Shown in pieces: positions 11,269-17,098 of a stretch of DNA of 17,098 bases. A model generated the notes under the pieces. That model ran no database searches. It had not been told where the DNA came from and saw nothing but the letters and a program-made list of their open reading frames with translations. Each line of letters begins with the position of its first letter. Within the stretch, counting starts at the first letter, position 1. Source of the DNA: Cochliopodium minus (lineage: Eukaryota > Discosea > Himatismenida > Cochliopodiidae); NCBI GenBank assembly GCA_024220525.1, contig JAMYWO010000497.1, positions 4,706-21,803 on the forward strand, in the 5' to 3' direction. The translations under genes and the position numbers were made by a program.

Positions 11269-11457
11269 AAAATTGAACATTATTTGATAAAATTTTTTAA
11301 AAAAGTTCGATTATCAAAATATTTGAATCTTTATGAACATTTCGCCAAATTGATAGAATTGAGGAAAAGATGATCAAGTTTAATTTTTATTAATTTAAAA
11401 AAATTAAAATAAAAAAGGAGAAAAGAAACATTAAAAATATATATTGCAACAATACAG
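11269..11457. other. Intergenic stretch without a recognisable gene
   Basis: Between the LRR gene stop and the proposed start of the next gene lie 189 AT-rich bases. I see no RNA gene or conserved motif. A short alternative exon starting at ATG 11370 and splicing at about 11377/11416 can be drawn, but it soon meets a stop. The region probably holds the 3' end of the LRR transcript and the promoter of the next gene. Confidence 0.5.
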
Positions 11458-12492
11458 ATGAATTGGCTAAAAATAAATAGAATACACATGAAAAATTCGA
11501 ATAAAGGTAATTTCTTGTGTAATACAAGTTTGGGATAAATAATTATTGGTAAAATTTTAGGGAATTATTTTGGAGATTTGAGATTAGGAGGTAATTAAAT
11601 CCAAAGCTTGCAAAGCATTAATTTAAAAAAAAATTTACAAAGAGGGAAGGTAATTTAAAAATTTAAGCAAAATATTTTATTTGGAATATTTAAAATTTAC
11701 TTTTTTATTGAAAAGAATAATAGAAGATCCATCAATTCTAATCACACAAATCATGGATATTGTTATATATGATTGTTTATTGAAAAAATTCAGGACAGAA
11801 ATAATAGAGTATGAAAAAAATATAATAAATAAATTTGATATTTAAAACTTTCATTTAAGATATAAAGATTATCTCAAAAATTGGGAGAATTGTACACAAG
11901 AAGGATTGGCATATTTAATAATCATACATATAAATAATCCTAAATTATTAGGCTTTGAAATAATTGAAAAAAAATTGACAGTAAATTTTCCAATATTTAA
12001 AATTAATTTCGATTATAACCAATTGACAAGGAATCAAATGTAAAAAATATGGAATATGCAATAGAATTGTTATCAAAATATTACAATGTAAAAAAAATGT
12101 TCGAGAATGCAGAAGAGATAATACATCTTCCATTGGTGTGCAAAATAAATCAATTTTTGACTGATATGTTCGAAAGTTTTGAAGGATATAAAACTAATAA
12201 TATCATTTCAGAGAAAAATTCGATCTCTAATTCTCCTCACTCTACTTATTTTAACAATCAAAAAAAACTGATGGATAATTTTTTCTCTGATAATTCTGTT
12301 TTGAATGATTGGAGAAAATACAATGATACCTTTTCTTTTAATTCCGAAAATAATGAGACTGAAGAAGATGGAAATTCTTCAACATATGAGAAAGATGAAA
12401 AAAGTTCTTCTGAAATAATTTCTTTTAGTGAAGACTTTAAAGAAAATTATCCCAATGTTTTCAAATATAAATTCAAAAAAGAACAAAAATAA
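11458..12492 (+). CDS. Small multi-exon gene of unknown function (253 aa model)
   Basis: Proposed exons: 11458-11506, 11561-11590, 11643-11649, 11716-11808, 11860-11980, 12031-12492. The raw sequence has in-frame stops and frame shifts that look like decay. All are removed by five introns of 50-66 nt with normal GT/AG ends, and the total is 762 nt, exactly 254 codons. From exon 4 the model is well supported. Residues about 28-160 look helical and soluble (DPSILITQIMDIVIYDCLLKKF, then YKDYLKNWENCTQEGLAYL and MEYAIELLSKYYNVKKMF). Residues about 160-253 are Ser/Asn/Glu-rich, probably disordered. There is no signal peptide or membrane segment. The start and the three tiny 5' exons are the weak part: the ATG context (CAGATGAAT) is less A-rich than in other genes. 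I do not recognise the family. Confidence 0.6.
11643..11649 (+). other. Candidate 7-nt micro-exon
   Basis: AGGGAAG lies between AG (11641-11642) and GT (11650-11651). With one base carried from the previous exon and one from the next it makes Glu-Gly-Arg. It is the only nearby exon I found that connects exon 2 (phase 1) with exon 4 (phase 2). Support is from phase logic only, with no homology. Confidence 0.45.
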
Positions 12493-12581
12493 ACTCTATT
12501 CAAAAAAAAAAACTCCTTTATCATCAAAAATGACTTCAAAAATAAGCCGAAAATTCAATTTCTTTTAAAATAAAAAATAAA

Positions 12582-13580
12582 ATGAAGTTTGTTTTTCTTA
12601 TTCTTTGTTTAATTTCAAGTATCCTTGGGAAGGAAATAAATGTTGGTGTATACTATATGGATAATGGAACATTTGCAAATATATATTGTGGTAAATATTT
12701 ATTTTTTTATATTCATCCTGTTATAAAAAAATTTTGAAAGCCAAAGAAAAAATAAATGGAAATAATGTTCCAATAACCTTGGATATAACATCACAAAGAT
12801 TGTTCTTTTTATCTTTGGATAATGGAAACACATCTCTCTTTTCTATTCATCATGATGGATCTAATCCACTGACCTATAAGTCATCTCAATTATTAAATGG
12901 AAATTTTTTTGCTGTTTCGCAATTAAAAAGGTTGGCATTTTTAGCATCAAGTGATAACATTTTATATGGGATCAATATTGATCAAGATATAAAGCATTTC
13001 ATACATGATTTCGGAAAGGATGGTTGGGAAAATCTTTCTTGTTTGAGAGTTGATAGTGCATCTAAATCATTGTATTTTGTGGCTTCAAAAAAAGGGAATG
13101 GTACCCTATTTCAAGGTAACATCTAAATTTTTAAAGAATTTCAGATGTTTTTTTTTTGGTGACTCTAATATTTCCAAAAAAGTTGACATTGGAAATGATC
13201 AAAACAATTTTGTAATTGTTTCAAGTCATCCATCTTTGAAGAATTGTCAAGACATAGGAATAGGAGCAAACAATAACCCAAAAAATATACAATATTCCAC
13301 AACCACCCCTGGTTTTCAAGGAATATGGACTTTGGATGTCACCAACCCCAACAACTTTTCGTTTTCAAAAACAATAGGTGGAACAAATGCATTTGGTCTA
13401 GACTTTAGTGTATTTACTTTTGGGACCACCTTTTTTAATGACAACGTTGGACTTAACCAAGTTATTTCTACCAATGACTCTGACAATTCCTACAATTCTT
13501 CAAGTTTTAACTACAATTTTTTGGGTCTCAGATCTGCTTTTACTCCCCCCTTTCAAATGTTTATTCTTTACACCAATTAA
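12582..13580 (+). CDS. Secreted protein, probable beta-propeller
   Basis: Three exons: 12582-12690, 12741-13115, 13183-13580; 293 aa. The first 16 residues (MKFVFLILCLISSILG) are a clear signal peptide. No membrane segment follows and there is no C-terminal retention signal, so the mature protein is likely secreted or lumenal. The body has repeated strand patterns of the kind found in YWTD/NHL-type beta-propellers: LDITSQRLFFLSLDNGNTSLFSI, then LKRLAFLASSDNILYGI and DSASKSLYFVASK..GTLFQVDI. The last third is rich in Asn, Ser, Phe and Gly. Family assignment is by pattern only. The second intron needs the acceptor at 13181-13182; the nearer AG at 13143-13144 would shift the frame. It lies 89 bases after the unknown gene and reads in the same direction. 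Confidence 0.75.
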
Positions 13581-13723
13581 ATTGTTTCCTTAGTCTTTTA
13601 AATTGATGAATCAAATCATTCAATTATTATAGAAATTATATTCCAAAAATAGATCTATTAAATTAAATAAAATAATAAATATTTAATAAAAAAAAAAAAA
13701 TTGGTTTAATCGAAAAACACAAA
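13581..13723. promoter_or_regulatory. Intergenic region with A-run-TTGG before the hydrolase gene
   Basis: These 143 bases are almost all A and T. A 13-base A run at 13688-13700 is followed by TTGG at 13701-13704, 20 bases before the start codon. The same arrangement occurs before NOSIP and RasGAP, so it may mark promoter or transcript start sites. The motif is short and the genome AT-rich, so chance is possible. Confidence 0.35.
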
Positions 13724-15002
13724 ATGAAAGTTTTAAAAGAAAATTATGAAGAGATTGTAAACTCAATAATTCGACCTCCAAGAGCAGAGTATAGATTAGG
13801 TTCAGAGACACAATATGTGAGCAATGTTATCGTGGAGAGAACTGATTTCGAATTAGTGAATAAAAGAAATTTAACTTTGCAATGCAGTTGGTATCAACCA
13901 TCAAAAGATACACGAAAGCAACAAATTATGCCATGTTTGATATATTGCCATGGAAATAGGTAAAATTCCTTCAATGATCTTTCCATATTTTCACATTTAT
14001 TTTTTAAAAGTGGTTCAAGAAAAGATGCACTTGAATGTCTTCCAATTGTGATTCAATACAATATAACTGTAATGTCTTTTGACTTTTCTGGATCTGGTAT
14101 GTCTCAAGGAGAATATGTTTCTCTTGGATATTATGAAAAGGAAGATATTGATTGTGTTGTAGAATATCTCAGAAATTCTGGGACGGTATCAAATATTGGT
14201 AAATTTTGGGAATAAATTTTTTTTTTTTGGGCCTTTTTATTAATTGTAATATTACAATAAATAAAGGTATTTGGGGTAGAAGTATGGGTGCTGTTACAGC
14301 AATTATGTATGGAATGAGCGATCCATCAATTGCTTGTCTCATTTTGGATTCTCCATTCTCTTCTCTCAATGTTCTTTCTGAAGAATTGATTGGAACATCC
14401 GAAATTAAAATCCCAAAGACTCTCCTAAAAGTGGGAATGAAAATGATCAAAAAATCGGTCAAAAAGAAAGCTTTATTTGACATTGAGTAAAAAAAAAAAC
14501 AATTCATAAAATATTTGTAAATTTATTTTTATTTTGCAGTAAGATAGAGCCAATAAAAATAGTGGACCAGTGTTTTATACCTGCCTTATTTGTTCATGGA
14601 GAAGAAGACAACTTTATCGATAAACATCACTCAAAGGATTTACACGATAAATATGCAGGAGACAAAAATTTTATTATAGATGATGGAGATCACAACTCTG
14701 AGAGATCTGAATTTGTATATAACTCTATCTCCATTTTCGTTACAAATCATTTGTGTGGAAATAATTTACCTTCAGAAAATGATTTTCAACCTTCTATTCC
14801 AAATAGACCCAATAACGATTTTGAAAACGACAACTTTGAAGAATTCGAAAATTTTGTTCCTCAGGATAATTCCAACATTCCTTCTCAAGAAAGCATACAG
14901 CAAATAAAAGAAATGGGTTTCAATGAAGAGCAAGCAATTTTTGCATTGCAATCCACAGACAACAATGTTGAGAGAGCAATCAACTTTTTATTGAATAATT
15001 AA
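13724..15002 (+). CDS. Alpha/beta hydrolase (S33/S9-like) with C-terminal UBA domain
   Basis: Four exons: 13724-13959, 14011-14198, 14267-14486, 14540-15002; 368 aa. The N-terminal 290 residues are an alpha/beta hydrolase: oxyanion motif HGN (76-78), FDFSGSGMSQGEY, nucleophile elbow GRSMG (Ser147), acid HGEED (Asp238) and GDHNS (His266), so the catalytic triad is complete. It probably acts as a serine hydrolase (peptidase, esterase or lipase-like); the substrate cannot be read from sequence. It has no signal peptide, so it is cytosolic. A polar linker rich in Asn, Asp, Glu, Phe and Pro follows. Residues 330-368 are a canonical ubiquitin-associated domain: IKEMGFNEEQAIFALQSTDN, then NVERAINFL. 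The MGF loop and following helices are intact, suggesting ubiquitin or polyubiquitin binding. This domain pairing is not one I know as common. It converges with COPB2, with only 60 bases between the stop codons. Confidence 0.92.
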
Positions 15003-15062
15003 ATTTTTTTAATTAAAATGAATTTTTTTTTTTTTCAAATAAAATATATATTTAATTCAATT

Positions 15063-16881
15063 TCAGTTTTCGTCTTCAAAATCCTCAGGCCAATCAAGAT
15101 TATCATCTCCAGTGGTTCCTTGTCCTCCTTCATCATCACTACTAAAGTTTTCAATATCTTTCATCACATCTTCCAAATTTTTATCCTCTGTGCTTGTGGT
15201 AATAGTTGGAGTGGTGTCTTTTTTTTGGGGAGGGGATTCGTGTTTGATTGTAGGAGTAGTTTCTTTTTTAATTTCCTTTTGTTGAGGAAGATCTTTGAGT
15301 TGAGGGGAAGAGTCATCCTTAGTGATGGTAGGTGTGTTTTCCTTCTGTGGGACTTCTTTGGGAGTTTCTTTCTTAGGAGGAGTGATATCTTTCTTATCGA
15401 GAGGAGATTGATGTTGTAATAAAGGAGAATTATCGTTTACAGTATCAATGTGTTTAACAGGGATAGTTGGTTTATTTTCGGTTGATTTATTATTTTCAAG
15501 GTTGGAAGGAGGAGGAGAAGAAGGTTTTTCTTTATTTTCTTTAATCTCTATTTTTTCAGAGTTAATGTTAGAGTCATTATTATTGATGATGTTGTTAGAA
15601 ACGGGTCCTTTTTTGTTTTCATCGTCTTCTTCGTTTTTGTCATTATCACCATTGTTGTTGTCATTGTTGTCGTTGCCGTTACTGAATTGATCTTCAAGTT
15701 GTTCAGCAAGGGAGATTAAATCAGTTTTTAAATAAGAGTTGTCAAGATAAGTTTCAGTGAAAGAAGAGGAGGGGAGAGAGGAGGAGTAGAGAGAGGAAGT
15801 GACGTGTTTCTCTGCTTTGAGGGCAAGATGAAAGTTGGGGAAAAGGTTGGGATATTCGAAAGGATCTGCCAAAGATTGAGCAGCCTTTGGATTCACCACT
15901 GAGAATTGAGATTTCCACAATTTCAAAACATAAGGTACTTTACTTGGCGCATAACATCTTGCAAAAAAAGCAGCTTCTGGTATTCTTCCTGTTGAACACA
16001 ACAAATCTACACATTCATACACTTTTCTTTGTAAAAATAAAGACACAAATGCTATGTTGTTCTTTCCCTTTTCTATTGCCATTTTTGACAATCTATCTAT
16101 CCCTTCAATATTTCCTAAATAGTAACATTATTAATATATACATGAAAAATTTTATTAAATAATTAAAATAATTAAAATAATTAAAATAATTAAAATAATT
16201 AAAATAATCAAAATAATTAAAATAATTAAAATAATTAAAATAATTAAAATAATTAAAATAATTAAAATAAAAAAAGAAACCAGAGATGATGTAGATAAGA
16301 AACAAGGCATTGATGTCACCACCATAAAGAAGACATTTTTCAGCAAGAGGAAAATCAGAAAGAGAAATGGCCATATCTCCGAGTTGTTTCCATTTGTACT
16401 CTGATTGTTCTTTTTGAGCAATTTCAAATGCAATTTCAAATTTTTTAAGAGTCATTGCCAATTCAAATTTATGATCCAAATCTGTTGCCACCTCCAATGC
16501 CAACTCTTTGTACCCTTGTGCATCCAAAAATTGTGCTATTCTATAATTTTATTTTCATTTATTTCATTTATTTTTATTTCATTTTGTTTTATTTTATTTT
16601 TATTTTAATTTTATTTTATTTTAATTTTATTTTATTTTATTTTAATTTTATTTTTATTTTATTTCAAATTCAAAGATTATTAAAAAATGAAAAATAAAAA
16701 AGAATTTTTTTAAACCTGTTAAGCATTTCTTTGGGGATTTGAGGAAGTATTTTTTGAGCACCTTCAATATCACCTCTTAAAACAGCAGTTTGGTAATTTA
16801 CAATGGAAACGTGTAAAGTAAAACTGAAAATGTTTCTTGTTTTGTCCGACAAAAACAACTTGTTTGATTTTGCAATGTATC
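15063..16881 (-). CDS. COPB2: Coatomer subunit beta-prime, C-terminal part (5' end beyond right edge)
   Basis: Exons on the minus strand: 16881-16716, 16540-16281, 16114-15063 (stop TGA). More 5' exons, including the WD40 propellers, must lie to the right. The visible part covers the alpha-solenoid of COPI beta-prime: GYIAKSNKLFLSDKTRN, HVSIVNYQTAVLRGDIEGAQ, KWKQLGDMAISLSDFPLAEKC, KNNIAFVSLFLQRK, GRIPEAAFFARCYAPSKV and KAAQSLADPFEYPNLFP. Each has a clear counterpart, in order, in animal and yeast COPB2/Sec27. This subunit binds dilysine cargo and builds the COPI coat for Golgi-to-ER traffic. After the conserved part the protein adds about 245 disordered residues, much longer than in the animal protein: Asn/Asp-rich, then Pro/Lys/Glu/Thr-rich with three TPTI-centred repeats, ending in acidic LDWPEDFEDEN. 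Confidence 0.93.
16162..16269. repeat. Twelve tandem copies of a 9-nt AT repeat in a COPB2 intron
   Basis: The unit ATTAAAATA repeats twelve times without a gap (one copy has ATC in place of ATT). It lies inside intron 16280-16115 of COPB2. Because 9 is a multiple of three, one minus-strand frame stays open through the array and would read as a Tyr-Phe-Asn repeat, but flanking splice sites and COPB2 homology show it is intronic. Confidence 0.9.
16541..16715 (-). repeat. Low-complexity TTTTA-type tract filling a COPB2 intron
   Basis: This 175-nt intron on the minus strand is dominated on the plus strand by ATTTT/ATTTTA units with no fixed period. GT at 16715-16714 and AG at 16542-16541 are normal splice ends. 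No gene or RNA is visible. Confidence 0.7.
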
Positions 16882-17098
16882 CTTTTCATTTTTGTAAAAA
16901 CATTTGAATAAAATTAAAATAAATGTCTTGTCATCTCTTTTTTAAGGACAAAATAAAAATTGTTAAAAATAAATAATAAATAAAAATAAATAAAAATAAT
17001 AAAAATAAATAATAAATAAATATAAATAAAAATAAATAAAAATAAATAAAAATAAATAAAAATAAATAAAAATAAATAAAAATAAATAAAAATAAATA
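16882..17098. repeat. Intronic low-complexity region with 10-nt tandem repeat at the window edge
   Basis: This is the 3' part of a COPB2 intron (acceptor AG at 16883-16882 on the minus strand); its donor is beyond the window, so it is at least 217 nt long, the longest intron seen. From about 16962 it is AAATAAAT-type sequence. From 17031 to 17098 the unit AATAAATAAA repeats perfectly for nearly seven copies and runs to the last base. The window end at such a repeat may reflect an assembly break. Confidence 0.75.

Noticed and set aside
11716-12492. Pseudogene with an in-frame stop and a frameshift
   Set aside because: Introns 11809-11859 and 11981-12030 have normal ends and sizes, and they remove both lesions with correct phases.
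13143-13157. Frameshift in a 10-T run after the acceptor at 13143-13144 of the secreted-protein gene
   Set aside because: Using the later acceptor at 13181-13182 keeps the frame and gives a natural strand (GTLFQVDIGND) with no sequence error.
15448-15690. Plus-strand open frames opposite the COPB2 tail (for example 15018-15419 and 15448-15690)
   Set aside because: They are antisense to a frame that continues unbroken from clear COPB2 homology. Their Leu/Phe/Ser-rich products are what the reverse of a Lys/Glu/Asn-rich tail gives.
16162-16269. CRISPR-like or coding Tyr-Phe-Asn repeat
   Set aside because: Units are directly adjacent with no spacers, the genome is eukaryotic, and COPB2 homology jumps from one side of the array to the other, so it is an intronic minisatellite.
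1-17098. tRNA, rRNA, transposon ends or viral genes
   Set aside because: No cloverleaf-like, rRNA-like, transposase, reverse transcriptase or capsid-type sequence was seen on either strand.

Overview
This is a piece of nuclear genome from a very AT-rich, intron-dense, compact microbial eukaryote. The evidence is the gene content (NOSIP, a p120-type RasGAP, coatomer beta-prime), spliced genes with GT..AG introns, homopolymer-rich introns and intergenic gaps of about 60-190 bases. I placed 40 complete introns plus one cut by the right edge. The complete ones run from 47 to 211 nt. All stop codons used are TAA or TGA (standard code). The protein set and Asn/Lys/Ser-rich style suggest an amoebozoan or another amoeboid protist. 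The sequence alone does not fix the lineage, and I saw no bacterial or organellar features.

Layout, left to right: (1) a minus-strand gene of unknown family that runs off the left edge and has a reading-frame break near its 5' end; (2) a divergent NOSIP-type U-box protein, rebuilt from four exons including a 9-nt micro-exon; (3) a ten-exon RasGAP protein (817 aa); (4) a 17-exon leucine-rich-repeat surface protein (1189 aa) with signal peptide, LRRs, a Cys-rich stalk and about ten membrane segments; (5) a small six-exon gene of unknown function with a predicted 7-nt micro-exon, which looks like a broken gene until spliced; (6) a three-exon secreted, probably beta-propeller protein; (7) a four-exon alpha/beta hydrolase with a C-terminal UBA domain; (8) converging on it from the minus strand, the 3' half of coatomer beta-prime (COPB2/Sec27), with a long disordered tail ending in an acidic W-x3-F motif.

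The spliced models agree with one another. Each complete gene sums to a whole number of codons, the exon phases match at every junction, and the conserved motifs (NOSIP U-box, RasGAP Arg finger and FILRYICPAVLSP block, hydrolase catalytic triad, COPB2 repeat region) run across the proposed junctions. The genes do not form an obvious pathway. They look like an ordinary dense chromosome arm carrying protein turnover (NOSIP, UBA hydrolase), Ras signalling, secretory traffic (COPI) and surface or secreted proteins. No clear new multi-gene system is visible. The more unusual items are the micro-exons, the LRR-polytopic receptor, the hydrolase-UBA fusion and the COPB2 tail.
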